Positions 18,966-28,000 of a stretch of 64,000 nt of DNA are shown piece by piece. The translations under genes and the position numbers were made by a program. Each line of letters begins with the position of its first letter. The stretch's first letter is position 1. The stretch spans positions 620,001 through 684,000 of the forward strand of contig OZ244200.1 in NCBI GenBank assembly GCA_965216845.1, given 5' to 3'. The notes under the pieces are model-generated. The model was not told where the DNA came from. It searched no databases and saw only the letters and a program-made list of their open reading frames with translations. The DNA is from Panacagrimonas sp965216845. Lineage in GTDB: Bacteria > Pseudomonadota > Gammaproteobacteria > Nevskiales > Nevskiaceae.

Positions 18966-21446
18966 TCAAGCGGTGCGGGCGAGCACCTGCCTTGCCGAGG
19001 TCCGCATGCTGCGGCGCAGCGACAGCCAGCCCAAACCACTCACCAGCAAGGCGCCGCCCAGGCTGCCGGTCAGCCACAGTCGCGGACTGAACTGATAACT
19101 CAATTCAAATACTTCGCGCGCCAGCAAGAACCCCAGAAGCTGCGCGCTGGCGGCGGCGACGATGCCGGCGATCAGACCCAGGCAGGCGTATTCGGAAATC
19201 ACCCCCAGCATCACCGTACCCCGCCCCGCGCCCAGCGCACGCAGCAGTGCGGTTTCACGAACCCGATCAGCTCGGGTGGCTTCAATCGAGGCCATCAACA
19301 CCGTCAGCCCGGCGCCCAGCGTAAACAGCAGCACAAACTCCAGCGCCGCCACCACCTGATCCATGATGCGGCGCACCTGTTGCATCGCCGCCTCCAGATC
19401 CAAAGCGGTGATATTTGGAAATGTGCGGATCAGGTCCGGCAACAGTGCGCGTTGATCCGGCGGCAGATGAAAACTGGTGATCCATTGCGCGGCGCCATCG
19501 TCAATCACCCCCGGCGCCGCCACCAGGAAGAAATTGGGCCGAAAGCTGTCCCAGCTGACCTCGCGCAGGTTGTAGACCTCGAACTCGATGGTCCGGTCCA
19601 CGATTTGCAGGCTCAGCCGGTCTCCCAGCTTCAGGCCGAGACGCTCCACCGCGTATTCGTCGACCGACAGCCAGGGCTTGCCGTCCGTCTCCACCGGCCA
19701 CCACTGACCGTCCAGCAAGCGGTTGTCATCGCCAAATTCCTGGGTCCAGGAGATATTGAATTCGCGATTGATCCAGCGCCGGGTCTGGGGGTCATCAAAG
19801 CTGTCGGCGGTGACCGCCTCGCCGTTGAGCGCCACCAGTCGCGCCCGCGCCATGGGCCAGAATTTCAGGTCCGTGTAGCCGCGCTCGGCAAAAAACACGC
19901 GCAGCGCGGGCAATTGATGGTGTTGCACGTTGATCAGAAACTGGTTGGGCGTCTCCGGCGGCAGCGCCTTGCGCCAGTTGTCCAGCAGCTCGCTGCGGAC
20001 GATGGCGACCAGCAGCAGCGCCAGCAGCGCCAGGCCCAATGCCACCGCCTGCGCCACGCTCTGCAGCCGGCGACGCGCGATATTGGCCAGCCCGAAGCGG
20101 ATGGCTGAACTGGGGCCGTGACGCAGTGGGGACAACAAACGAATCAGAATCAGCGCGATCACCGCCAGTACCGAACAGCAGCCGAGCGCGCCCAGCAGAA
20201 CCAAGCCGGCGAGCTGCGCATCCTGGGTGTGCAGCGCGATCAACAGCAGTGCGCTGATGGCGGCGATGCCGCTGGCGAGGCGACTGCCGGCGACCGGCAC
20301 ATTCCGTTGAAAGACCCGGATCGGCGGCGTGTTGCGCGCCGCCAGCCACGGCGGCGCGGCAAAGCCCAGCACCAACAGCAGCGCATAGCCCACACTCGTC
20401 AGCGCCACGGCAGCACGTGGTGCGGGCAGCTCGGTGTTCATCAGCCCGGCCGCAGCGCCGGCCAGCAAGCCCTGCGCCGCAAAGCCGCACAGCACGCCGA
20501 CCACCCCGGCGCTCAGCGCCAGCGTCAGCAAGCGCTTCAGGCTTTGACTGGCGATGCGTTGGGTGCTGGCGCCAAGGGCGCGCAACAAAGCCGCCTCATC
20601 GCGCAAACCCTGGCCGTGCTGGTGCGCCGCGCTGGCAATGGCGGCGCCGCTCAGCAACAGCGTGGCCAGTACCGCCAGCTTGAGAAACTGTTCGGCGCGG
20701 GACACCGAATTTCCCAACGCCGGCCGCGCATCCTGTGGTGTTTGAAATCGTAAACCCGCCGCTTCGGCCAGTTCCCGGGCCTGCGCGATTTGCGCGGCGG
20801 TACCGGACAGCAGCCGGCCGTATTCGACGCGTGCCCCCGGCGCGATCAACTCCGTTGCCATCAGGTCTTGCCGATTCATCAGCACCCGTGGCGCCAGGTC
20901 GCCAAAGGATCCATTGCGATCCGGTTCGTGCGTCAGCAAGGCGCTGACACGCATTTTCGAGCGACCCAGCTCCAGCGTATCACCCAGCGCCAATTGCAGG
21001 TTTTGCCACAACCGCAAATCGACCCAGACCGCCCCCGGCGCCGGGCCGTGACTGACTTGGGTTTGCTTGCCGAAGGGCGCGGCGGCGCGTCGCAGGTGAC
21101 CGCGCAAGGGATATGCGGCGTCCACGGCCTTGATGGAAACCAGCGCGGTTTCCTCGCCGTGCAGGACGACCGTCGGGAACTGGATCAGGGCGGCTTGTTC
21201 GATGCCGAGCGCATCAATCGATGCCAATAGTTCGGGCGCGAATGGGTCGCGCGAACGCATTGCCGCGTCGGCGCCAAAGGCTTGGCTGGTCTGATCGTTC
21301 AGCACCTGCCAGACACGGTCGCTGAACAGGCTCACGGCGCTGCTGGCGGCAACCGCGATCACCACCGAAGCTGCCAGAATCCACAGCTCCGGGGGTTGGC
21401 GCAAAGCGCGCCGGGCGATGCAGGTGGGTGATGTTGCGCTAGCCAC
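18966..21446 (-). CDS. YbbP-like FtsX/MacB-type ABC transporter permease
   Basis: 826 residues, large permease with two FtsX domains and about ten membrane spans: one near the N terminus, a cluster at 255-480, and the last four at 690-815. The extracellular part between them begins around residue 500. This is the layout of YbbP, the partner of YbbA in a putative lipid or lipoprotein exporter. The start GTG 21446 overlaps the end of the DksA-like gene by 8 bases, suggesting coupled translation. The likely ATPase partner is not adjacent but at 24562-25242, beyond the regulator and monooxygenase genes. Confidence 0.85.
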   Translation of the reverse strand: MASATSPTCIARRALRQPPELWILAASVVIAVAASSAVSLFSDRVWQVLNDQTSQAFGADAAMRSRDPFAPELLASIDALGIEQAALIQFPTVVLHGEETALVSIKAVDAAYPLRGHLRRAAAPFGKQTQVSHGPAPGAVWVDLRLWQNLQLALGDTLELGRSKMRVSALLTHEPDRNGSFGDLAPRVLMNRQDLMATELIAPGARVEYGRLLSGTAAQIAQARELAEAAGLRFQTPQDARPALGNSVSRAEQFLKLAVLATLLLSGAAIASAAHQHGQGLRDEAALLRALGASTQRIASQSLKRLLTLALSAGVVGVLCGFAAQGLLAGAAAGLMNTELPAPRAAVALTSVGYALLLVLGFAAPPWLAARNTPPIRVFQRNVPVAGSRLASGIAAISALLLIALHTQDAQLAGLVLLGALGCCSVLAVIALILIRLLSPLRHGPSSAIRFGLANIARRRLQSVAQAVALGLALLALLLVAIVRSELLDNWRKALPPETPNQFLINVQHHQLPALRVFFAERGYTDLKFWPMARARLVALNGEAVTADSFDDPQTRRWINREFNISWTQEFGDDNRLLDGQWWPVETDGKPWLSVDEYAVERLGLKLGDRLSLQIVDRTIEFEVYNLREVSWDSFRPNFFLVAAPGVIDDGAAQWITSFHLPPDQRALLPDLIRTFPNITALDLEAAMQQVRRIMDQVVAALEFVLLFTLGAGLTVLMASIEATRADRVRETALLRALGAGRGTVMLGVISEYACLGLIAGIVAAASAQLLGFLLAREVFELSYQFSPRLWLTGSLGGALLVSGLGWLSLRRSMRTSARQVLARTA

Positions 21447-21846
21447 GTGGACCTCGCATCAACCGTTGACGAGCTTCAGCGGCGGCTTGATCGTCGCGTT
21501 CTTCGGCGCAGTCCATGCAGAACAGCGTGCAAGGGTCGGCGTGCAATCGCGCCGTCTCGACCGCTTGATCGCAGTCCGGGCACAGGCCGAAGCGGCCGCT
21601 GTCGATTCTCGCCAGGGCCGCCTGGATTCGCCGTGTATTGCGTCGCGCACGTTGCTGGGTGGCCAGTGCCAGCGCCTGTTGCTGCATGGCATCCATCCGC
21701 GACAGCCGCCCCACCTTGCTTTGATCCAGCTCCACGGTCTGGCTGGCGGCCTGTTGCGCCGCCGATTGGACCTCGAGCTGGCGCGCCATTTGTTGCAGGC
21801 GCGTACGAAACGGATTCAGCTGGGCGAGGGTGAACGGCGGACGCAT
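21439..21846 (-). CDS. TraR/DksA-family C4 zinc-finger protein
   Basis: 135 residues: a helical N-terminal part (LRRMDAMQQQALALATQQRARR-like, residues 40-80) followed by the TraR/DksA zinc finger with cysteines 89, 92, 110 and 113 (CPDC ... CMDC) in the GRFGLCPDCDQAV context. Such proteins act on RNA polymerase through the secondary channel or are uncharacterised. The acidic coiled-coil tip of DksA is not evident, so a DksA-like regulatory role is tentative. It starts 4 bases after the AraC-type gene stop and overlaps the permease start by 8 bases. Confidence 0.8.
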   Translation of the reverse strand: MRPPFTLAQLNPFRTRLQQMARQLEVQSAAQQAASQTVELDQSKVGRLSRMDAMQQQALALATQQRARRNTRRIQAALARIDSGRFGLCPDCDQAVETARLHADPCTLFCMDCAEERDDQAAAEARQRLMRGPRG

Positions 21847-21850
21847 GTGC

Positions 21851-22852
21851 TCATTGTGCGCGAAGCTGACTCGGCGCCCGCTGAAACTGCTGCCGACAGA
21901 AGCGGCTCAGCGCGGACTGTTCGGAAAATCCCAGCAGGCTGGCCACTTGGCCGAGCGGCATCTGGCTCCCGGTGAGAAATCGCATCGCCGCTTCACGCCG
22001 CACCTGATCGCGAATCTGGTTGAAGCTGTTGTTTTCCGCATCCAGCCTGCGCTGCAAGGTGCGCGGATGCATGGATAGCTGCTGCGCGATGGTGTTCTTG
22101 CGAATGTCGCTGGACCCCAGGTTGCGCGCCAGCAGCATTCTCACGCGACCGCTGACGGTCTGCTTGGGGTTGGCGAAGTGCGAGTCCAGAAACTCTGAAG
22201 CCATTTTGCGCAGCGCCGGGTCGGCGCTGGGGATCGGTGCTTCCAGCGTGCCCAGGCCTACGTGCAAGGCGCAATAGGGTTGGTTGATGCGCACCGGCAC
22301 GCCGAAGTAGCGGCTCAAAACAGCGCGCGCCGCCGCCGGTTCGTGTGAAAGGCTCACGTAACGCAGATCATATTGCTGATTGAGAAAGGCGAGAATCCGG
22401 TGCGCCACCGCGATGCCGTGTTCTAGCGCCTGACGCGGTGCGCGTTCGCGCTGGTTTTCCACGGTGTAACGCAGGCGGCCGATGTCCGGCTCTTCGGGGA
22501 TATGGCGATCCATCACCACGGAAATTCCGGGACTCTGGATGAACAGATAGTTGGAGATGGTGGACAGCGCCTCGGCGACCGTGGGGCAGTTCTGGATCGC
22601 GATCGCCACCGGACCAAGAATTTCGATGCCCTGAATCTGTGCCAGCCGCAAGGCGAAGTCCGGGCATCCGACATGCGCGGCGCTGTCTTCGAACAGGTCG
22701 ATCAGCGATTGCAGCGGCAGCAGATAGTCTTCGTCGTACAGCCGCGATTCGGCAATGCCCACGCGCCTCAGCAAGGGCTCGGGATCGTGGCCCAGACTGC
22801 GCATCAGGGCGGAATAACCGCGCATCCCGCCGGCTCGTACCATGGCTGACAT
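21851..22852 (-). CDS. AraC-family transcriptional regulator (Arabinose_bd/OruR type)
   Basis: 333 residues from ATG 22852; the open frame upstream to 22984 covers the intergenic region and is not used. The N-terminal 'arabinose-binding' domain typical of OruR/ArgR-like regulators is at residues 15-200 (YSALMRSLGHDPEPLLRR, HVGCPDFALRLAQ). A C-terminal AraC helix-turn-helix follows (MHPRTLQRRLDAENNSF, LLGFSEQSALSRFCRQ). It is divergent from the flavin monooxygenase gene, which it most likely controls; regulators of this subgroup often respond to fatty acids, alkanes or aromatic compounds. Confidence 0.9.
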   Translation of the reverse strand: MSAMVRAGGMRGYSALMRSLGHDPEPLLRRVGIAESRLYDEDYLLPLQSLIDLFEDSAAHVGCPDFALRLAQIQGIEILGPVAIAIQNCPTVAEALSTISNYLFIQSPGISVVMDRHIPEEPDIGRLRYTVENQRERAPRQALEHGIAVAHRILAFLNQQYDLRYVSLSHEPAAARAVLSRYFGVPVRINQPYCALHVGLGTLEAPIPSADPALRKMASEFLDSHFANPKQTVSGRVRMLLARNLGSSDIRKNTIAQQLSMHPRTLQRRLDAENNSFNQIRDQVRREAAMRFLTGSQMPLGQVASLLGFSEQSALSRFCRQQFQRAPSQLRAQ

Positions 22853-22964
22853 GTCTCGAATTGTTAAAACGATGTCTTTTTTTGTCAAGAGCGTGCTTGC
22901 CGATGGGGGCAGCATTTGACCCATCGAAGTCAAGCCCGATTCAGAAAGGGCGCGTCGGTCAGCG

Positions 22965-22984
22965 TTGCTTGACGCGCCAAGCAA
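22965..22984. promoter_or_regulatory. 20-base palindrome before the monooxygenase start
   Basis: TTGCTTG and CAAGCAA form perfect 7-base arms around ACGCGC, and the central CGCG extends the symmetry to all but two of 20 positions. It abuts the GGAG ribosome site of the gene at 22996. TTGAC/GTCAA pentamers also occur at 22884, 22916, 22929 and 22969. This is a good operator candidate, though such symmetry is more usual for TetR-like than AraC-like dimers. Confidence 0.5.
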
Positions 22985-22995
22985 GGAGCCAAAGC

Positions 22996-24504
22996 ATGGA
23001 AACTCAAGATGACGTGGACGTTCTCATCGTCGGTGCCGGCATTTCCGGCATCGGCACCGCTTGTCAGCTGCGCGAGCATTGCCCGGACATGAGCTTTCAG
23101 ATTCTGGAGCGACGCCAACGCATCGGCGGGACCTGGGATCTGTTTCGCTACCCCGGCATCCGCTCGGATTCGGACATGTTCACCATGGGCTATGAGTTCC
23201 GTCCCTGGAACGAGCTCAAGGTGCTGGCCGACGGCACCTCGATTCGCAACTACGTGGCCGATACCGCGCGTGAATATGACGTGGCCGATCAGATTCAGTT
23301 CGGCTTGAAAGTGATTTCCAGCGAATTTTCCAGTGCGCGCGGCCGCTGGACGGTACAGGCGCTGGAAGAAAGCAGCGGCCAAAGGCGTCGCTTTGAAGCC
23401 AAATTCCTGGTGATGAGCACCGGCTATTACCGCTATGACGCCGGCTACACCCCGGACTTTGCGGGCATTTCCGACTACAAGGGCACGCTGGTTCATCCCC
23501 AGCACTGGCCCGAGTCCCTGGATTACAGCGGCAAGAAAGTGGTGGTCATCGGCAGCGGCGCCACCGCTGTGACGCTGGTGCCGTCGATGACCGACAAGGC
23601 CGCGCACGTGACCATGCTGCAGCGTTCACCGACCTATTACGTGAACGTGCCCGATGAAGATCAGGTGGCGCGCCTGCTGCGCCGCGTGGTGTCTGACAAC
23701 TGGGCCGGACGGGTGGCGCGGCAGAAGAACATCCTGCGCCAAAAGCTGCTGTGGGAAAGCTCCCGCAGGCTGCCGGGCGTGATGCGCAAGCTGTTCATGT
23801 CCGGCGTCAAGGCCTATCTGGGCAAGAACGCCGACATGAGCCACTTCAGCCCCCATTACAAGCCCTGGGATCAGCGACTTTGCGCCGTGCCGGAGGGCGA
23901 TCTGTTCAAGGCCATCGCCAGGGGTGATGCATCGGTGGTGACCGATCACATTGACCGCTTCACCGAAAACGGCATTCGCCTGCAATCAGGCCGTGAGCTG
24001 CAAGCCGACATCGTGGTGACCGCCACCGGCCTGGAGCTGGAAACCATGGGCGGCGCGTCGCTGAAAGTCGACGGGCAGGAAAAGGACATCGGCAAGCTGA
24101 TGATTCACAAGGGTGTGATGATGCAGGACATTCCCAATCTGGCCTGGATTTTTGGCTATGTGAACTCTTCCTGGACGCTGAAAGCCAATATCGCCGCGCG
24201 CTATATCACTCGCCTGCTGAAGCACATGAAACGGGTGGACGCGCAGGTGGTGACGGCGGTAGATCACCACGGCTGCACGGTGGACGAACCGTTCCTGTCC
24301 GCCCTGGAGGCCAACTACGTCAAGCGGGTGCAGCATCGCCTGCCACGGCAGGGCAGCAAGGATCCGTGGCGAAATCACAACAGCTATCTACGGGACCGCA
24401 AGGTTTTGCTCAAGGATCGCATCGACGATGGCGTGCTGGAATTCAGCAGGCTGGGGGAGTCGAGCAGCCAGCTTGCCGACGGTGTGGCCGCCCAGGCCGC
24501 CTGA
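22996..24504 (+). CDS. FAD-dependent monooxygenase, AlmA/Baeyer-Villiger type
   Basis: 502 residues from ATG 22996 (GGAG upstream). FAD fold GAGISG at residues 13-18, the segment GGTWDLFRYPGIRSDSDM, a Baeyer-Villiger-like fingerprint YKGTLVHPQHWP around residue 161 and the NADPH fold GSGATA. The GGTWDLFRYPGIRSDSD block is shared by EthA-type Baeyer-Villiger enzymes and by AlmA, implicated in long-chain alkane oxidation. The likely substrate is a ketone or long hydrocarbon; which is inference. Controlled probably by the divergent AraC-type regulator. A GC hairpin follows its stop. Confidence 0.9.
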   Translation: METQDDVDVLIVGAGISGIGTACQLREHCPDMSFQILERRQRIGGTWDLFRYPGIRSDSDMFTMGYEFRPWNELKVLADGTSIRNYVADTAREYDVADQIQFGLKVISSEFSSARGRWTVQALEESSGQRRRFEAKFLVMSTGYYRYDAGYTPDFAGISDYKGTLVHPQHWPESLDYSGKKVVVIGSGATAVTLVPSMTDKAAHVTMLQRSPTYYVNVPDEDQVARLLRRVVSDNWAGRVARQKNILRQKLLWESSRRLPGVMRKLFMSGVKAYLGKNADMSHFSPHYKPWDQRLCAVPEGDLFKAIARGDASVVTDHIDRFTENGIRLQSGRELQADIVVTATGLELETMGGASLKVDGQEKDIGKLMIHKGVMMQDIPNLAWIFGYVNSSWTLKANIAARYITRLLKHMKRVDAQVVTAVDHHGCTVDEPFLSALEANYVKRVQHRLPRQGSKDPWRNHNSYLRDRKVLLKDRIDDGVLEFSRLGESSSQLADGVAAQAA

Positions 24505-24527
24505 TCACCGCAGCTCGAATCCGCATC

Positions 24528-24557
24528 GGCGGCGGCCGGCCAGCGCGGGCCGCCGCC
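24528..24557. terminator. GC-rich hairpin between convergent genes
   Basis: A perfect 10-base stem (GGCGGCGGCC / GGCCGCCGCC) with a 10-base loop sits between the monooxygenase and ABC ATPase stops. No T run follows, so it may be a factor-assisted or bidirectional terminator. Confidence 0.45.
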
Positions 24558-24561
24558 TTGC

Positions 24562-25242
24562 CTATTCCTGCAGGCGGCCGTCCACCAGTTTCAGGACGCG
24601 CTGACATCGCGCCGCCAAATCATTGTCGTGCGTGACCAGTACCAGCGTCGTGCCGCGATCCACATTGCGCTCAAAGATCAGATCGATGATCTGCGCGCCG
24701 GTGGCCGCGTCCAGGTTGCCGGTGGGCTCGTCGGCAAACAGAATGGCCGGGTCACAGGCAAAAGCGCGTGCGATGGCCACGCGTTGCTGTTCACCGCCGG
24801 AAAGCTGATAGGGGTAATGGTCCAGGCGTTGCGACAGGCCGAGCGCCTGCAAGGCCGTTCGTGCGCGTTGCCGCGCGTTCGGCTGGCCGTCCAGATCCGC
24901 GCCGAGGCGGGCGTTTTCCAGGGCGGTCAAGCTCGCCAGAAGCTGGAAGGACTGGAACACAAAGCCGACATTGCCGGCGCGTATTCTGGCGCGCCCCTGT
25001 TCGTCGATTGCGTTCAGGTGATGGCCGCCCAGCTCGATGGTTCCGCTGCTGGCCCGGTCCAGGCCCGCCAGCAAGCTCAGCAGTGTTGTCTTGCCGGAAC
25101 CACTTTTGCCGACAATGGCAATCGACTCGCCGGCCTGGATGTCCAGGTCGATGTTCTCCAGAATCTGGAGCCTGCGCTCGCCGCTGATAATCTGATGGCT
25201 GATCTGGCGCCCGCGCAGCGCCCAACCCCTGTCCTGAGCCAT
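24562..25242 (-). CDS. YbbA/LolD-like ABC transporter ATPase
   Basis: 226 residues from ATG 25242; the frame extends to 25314 but that part lies inside tesA. Walker A GKSGSGKT at residues 45-52, Q-loop FVFQSFQLL, signature LSGGEQQRVAIARA, Walker B and DEPTGNLD, switch His in VLVTHDN. This is the MacB/LolD/YbbA class that pairs with FtsX-like permeases. Divergence from tesA is the same neighbourhood as E. coli ybbA-tesA. The permease is at 18966-21446. Its start codon shares two bases with the tesA start (CATG). Confidence 0.9.
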   Translation of the reverse strand: MAQDRGWALRGRQISHQIISGERRLQILENIDLDIQAGESIAIVGKSGSGKTTLLSLLAGLDRASSGTIELGGHHLNAIDEQGRARIRAGNVGFVFQSFQLLASLTALENARLGADLDGQPNARQRARTALQALGLSQRLDHYPYQLSGGEQQRVAIARAFACDPAILFADEPTGNLDAATGAQIIDLIFERNVDRGTTLVLVTHDNDLAARCQRVLKLVDGRLQE

Positions 25243-25882
25243 GTTTCGATTACTGCTGCTGACTTTGATTTTGTCGGTTCCGTCCATCGGAGGCGCATCG
25301 GCAACGCCGAGCATTCTGGTCGTGGGGGATAGCCTGTCGGCCGCCTATGGGCTGGCGCCGGAACAGGGCTGGGTGGCGCTATTGAAACAGAAGCTTGAGC
25401 AGAAGGGTTTTTCGCATTCGGTGGTCAACGCCTCGATCAGCGGAGAGACCACCGCTGGCGGCCTGGCGCGCTTGCCGGATTTGTTGAAGCGCCATCAGCC
25501 CAGTCTGGTCCTGATCGAGCTGGGTGGCAACGATGGCTTGCGTGGACTCTCGCTGAAAGCCATGCGCGAAAATCTGCGCCAGATGGTTCGCTTGAGTCGC
25601 ACCCGTTCGGCGCAAGTCCTGTTGTTCGAAATGCGCATTCCTTCGAATTATGGCCCCGCATTCGCCAGCGCGTTCCAGAACAGTTTTTCACAAGTGGCCG
25701 CCGATGAGAGTGTGCCCCTGGTGCCTTTTTTCCTGGCGGAAATCGCCGAGGATGAAAGCAACTTCCTGCCGGACGGCATCCACCCCAACGGTGCGGCGCA
25801 GCCAAAAATGCTGAACGCGGTATGGCCGCTGTTGGCGCCGCGCTTGAAAGCCATTGCGTCCAAAGCCGCGGCTGCGTCGTAA
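25241..25882 (+). CDS. tesA: Periplasmic GDSL lysophospholipase/thioesterase (TesA-like arylesterase)
   Basis: 213 residues. Signal peptide of about 21 residues ending ASA. SGNH-hydrolase blocks follow: GDSLS with nucleophile Ser31, the Gly of block II (SISGETT), GGND with Asn97, and the D-x-x-H pair Asp178/His181 (DGIHP). Members hydrolyse acyl-CoA thioesters, aryl esters and lysophospholipids. Start ATG 25241 shares its A and T with the divergent ATPase start. The flavoprotein gene begins 28 bases after the stop, so tesA may lead the lipid operon that follows. Confidence 0.93.
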   Translation: MFRLLLLTLILSVPSIGGASATPSILVVGDSLSAAYGLAPEQGWVALLKQKLEQKGFSHSVVNASISGETTAGGLARLPDLLKRHQPSLVLIELGGNDGLRGLSLKAMRENLRQMVRLSRTRSAQVLLFEMRIPSNYGPAFASAFQNSFSQVAADESVPLVPFFLAEIAEDESNFLPDGIHPNGAAQPKMLNAVWPLLAPRLKAIASKAAAAS

Positions 25883-25910
25883 GGCCGCATTCGACTCTGA
25901 ATTCCGACAC

Positions 25911-27212
25911 ATGAAAATCGCGGTCATCGGCTCGGGTATTTCCGGTTTGTCAGCGGCCTGGTGTCTGGCCCAAAGGCACCAGGTGGACCTGTTCGAACAG
26001 GATGGCCGCGTGGGCGGGCATACCAACACCGTTCAAGTACCGTTGAAAAATGGCGGCGTGCAGCCGGTGGACACTGGCTGGATCGTCTACAACGGCCACA
26101 ACTACCCCAACCTGACCGCCCTGTTCCAACAGCTGGGCGTGCAAACCCGGCCAACCGGCATGTCTTTCGGCGTTTCACTGGGACGCGGCGCCTATGAATG
26201 GAAGGGCAGCGACAAGTTGTTCAGCGTGTTCGCCCAGCCCGGCAACCTGTTGCGTGCGCATCACTGGCGCTTGATGATCGGCATATTGAAGCTCAACCGC
26301 CGCTGCAAGGCCTTGCTGGCGTCCGGCAACTTGCCAAACGGCAGTTTGGCCGAGTTTCTGGACGCCGAGAATGTCAACGCCGAAACGCGCGCGCGTTACC
26401 TGTTGCCCATGGCAGGCCTGATCTGGAGCTGCTCGCCGAAAAAGGCCGGCGAGTATCCGGCGGCGGACTTCATGCGCTTTTTTGATTCCCACAGTTTGTT
26501 CAATACCGTGGATCAGCCGCAATGGCGCACCGTGATCGGCGGCAGTCATGTTTATGTGCGCAAACTGCTGGAGCACTTTCGCGGCGCGCTGCATTTGAAT
26601 ACGCCGGTACGCGGTCTGCGGCGGATACCGCGCGGGGCGCGATTGCAGACCGATGCGGGCGCCGCCGAATATGAGGCCGTGGTTTGCGCAACGCACAGTG
26701 ATCAGGCCCTGAGCATGTTGGAAAACCCCACGCCGGCCGAGCAAACGGTGCTGCGCGGCATGCCGTACAACAGCAGCCATTGCGTGCTGCACACGGATAC
26801 CAGCTTTCTGCCCAGGCGCCGCGCCGCCTGGGCGAGCTGGAATTATCTGAACGACGCCGTGCGCGGCGGCGCATGTGATCCCGAGCGGGAAATCCATGAT
26901 CAACCCATTTCCGGCAGTTACTGGATGAATGGTCTGCAAGGCATTGCCGGGCCGGTCGATTATGTGGTCACGCTGAACCCAACGCGCCCCATCGAGCCGG
27001 CGCGGATTTTGTATCAAACCCAGTACCATCACCCGCATTACGGGCCGGCGTCGCCGCAAAGCCACGCCGGGTTATCCAGTATCCAGGGTCAGGGCATCTG
27101 GTGGGCGGGTGCCTGGACTGCCTATGGGTTTCACGAAGACGGCCTCAAGTCGGGCCTGTCGGTGGTGCGTGATATCGACACCCAGTGCCTGCCGAAGTGG
27201 GCGCGCTTGTGA
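25911..27212 (+). CDS. FAD-dependent amine-oxidase-like flavoprotein (NAD(P)/FAD superfamily, COG2907 type)
   Basis: 433 residues from ATG 25911. The dinucleotide fold is GSGISGL at residues 7-13 followed by an acidic residue and GGHTNTV. The C-terminal half is desaturase/amine-oxidase-like (FRGALHLNTPVRGL, QGQGIWWAGAWTAYGFHEDG). This protein type regularly precedes a DUF1365 protein and a Cfa-like methyltransferase in proteobacteria, as here. In that context it is thought to oxidise or desaturate a modified acyl chain, but the reaction is unproven for this gene. Its stop overlaps the next start (GTGA at 27209). Confidence 0.88.
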   Translation: MKIAVIGSGISGLSAAWCLAQRHQVDLFEQDGRVGGHTNTVQVPLKNGGVQPVDTGWIVYNGHNYPNLTALFQQLGVQTRPTGMSFGVSLGRGAYEWKGSDKLFSVFAQPGNLLRAHHWRLMIGILKLNRRCKALLASGNLPNGSLAEFLDAENVNAETRARYLLPMAGLIWSCSPKKAGEYPAADFMRFFDSHSLFNTVDQPQWRTVIGGSHVYVRKLLEHFRGALHLNTPVRGLRRIPRGARLQTDAGAAEYEAVVCATHSDQALSMLENPTPAEQTVLRGMPYNSSHCVLHTDTSFLPRRRAAWASWNYLNDAVRGGACDPEREIHDQPISGSYWMNGLQGIAGPVDYVVTLNPTRPIEPARILYQTQYHHPHYGPASPQSHAGLSSIQGQGIWWAGAWTAYGFHEDGLKSGLSVVRDIDTQCLPKWARL

Positions 27213-27994
27213 AGCAGGCCACGCCAGCGCCAGCCGAAGCCGGTGAACTGTACGTTGCCCGGGTGATGCACCGACGGCGGGTGGCGCCGTTTTATCGCTT
27301 TGTCTATCGGGTGTTCTACCTGTTGCTGGATGTCGACCAGTTGGACGCGCTGCATCAGCGCCTGCGCTGGTTTTCACACAACCGCTTCAATCTGCTCGCC
27401 TTGCATGATCGCGACCACGGCGCGGTCGGCGCCGGCTCCCTGCGCCAGTGGGCCGAAGCTTTGCTTGGCGAATCCGGGATCGACCTGCAAGGCGGGCGCA
27501 TCCGGCTGTTGTGCATGCCGCGCCTGCTTGGTTACGCGTTCAATCCCATCGGCTTGTGGTATTGCGAATATGCGGACGGCCAACTGGCGGCGGTGATCGC
27601 CGAGGTGAGAAACACTTTCGGTGAAAAGCATTGTTATCTGCTTGCGTCCAATGGCGCGCCCCTGACGTATGGGGACGCCTGGGACAAGCAAAAGTGCTTC
27701 CACGTTTCTCCATTTTTCGACACCCAGGGGCAGTATCGCTTTCGACTCAGTCCACCATCGCAGCGGCTTCGCGTAATGATCCATGAAACCCGGGACAATC
27801 AGCCGATTCTGGACGCCTGTCTGGCCGCCGAGCGCCGTGCGATGACCAACGCCAATCTGCTCAAACAGGTTCTGGCCATGCCGTGGATGACGCTGAAAGT
27901 GATGTGGGGCATCCACTGGGAAGCATTGAAAATATGGTTGCGGGGCGGTCGCTATCACAGCAAACCCAAACCACCGCTGTCGTCGGTCAGCTAG
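27209..27994 (+). CDS. DUF1365-family protein
   Basis: 261 residues from GTG 27209, chosen because it overlaps the preceding TGA as GTGA; GTG 27185 would overlap the upstream gene by 28 bases. DUF1365 features: VMHRRRVAPFYRFVYRVFYLLLDVD at the N terminus, then NRFNLLALHDRDHG, FNPIGLWYC and FHVSPFFD. The family has no proven enzymatic activity but is found almost exclusively between the flavoprotein and Cfa-like genes, so a role in making or handling a modified fatty acid is likely. A hydrophobic basic tail (LKVMWGIHWEALKIWL) suggests membrane association. Confidence 0.85.
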   Translation: MKQATPAPAEAGELYVARVMHRRRVAPFYRFVYRVFYLLLDVDQLDALHQRLRWFSHNRFNLLALHDRDHGAVGAGSLRQWAEALLGESGIDLQGGRIRLLCMPRLLGYAFNPIGLWYCEYADGQLAAVIAEVRNTFGEKHCYLLASNGAPLTYGDAWDKQKCFHVSPFFDTQGQYRFRLSPPSQRLRVMIHETRDNQPILDACLAAERRAMTNANLLKQVLAMPWMTLKVMWGIHWEALKIWLRGGRYHSKPKPPLSSVS

Positions 27995-28000
27995 GGCACT

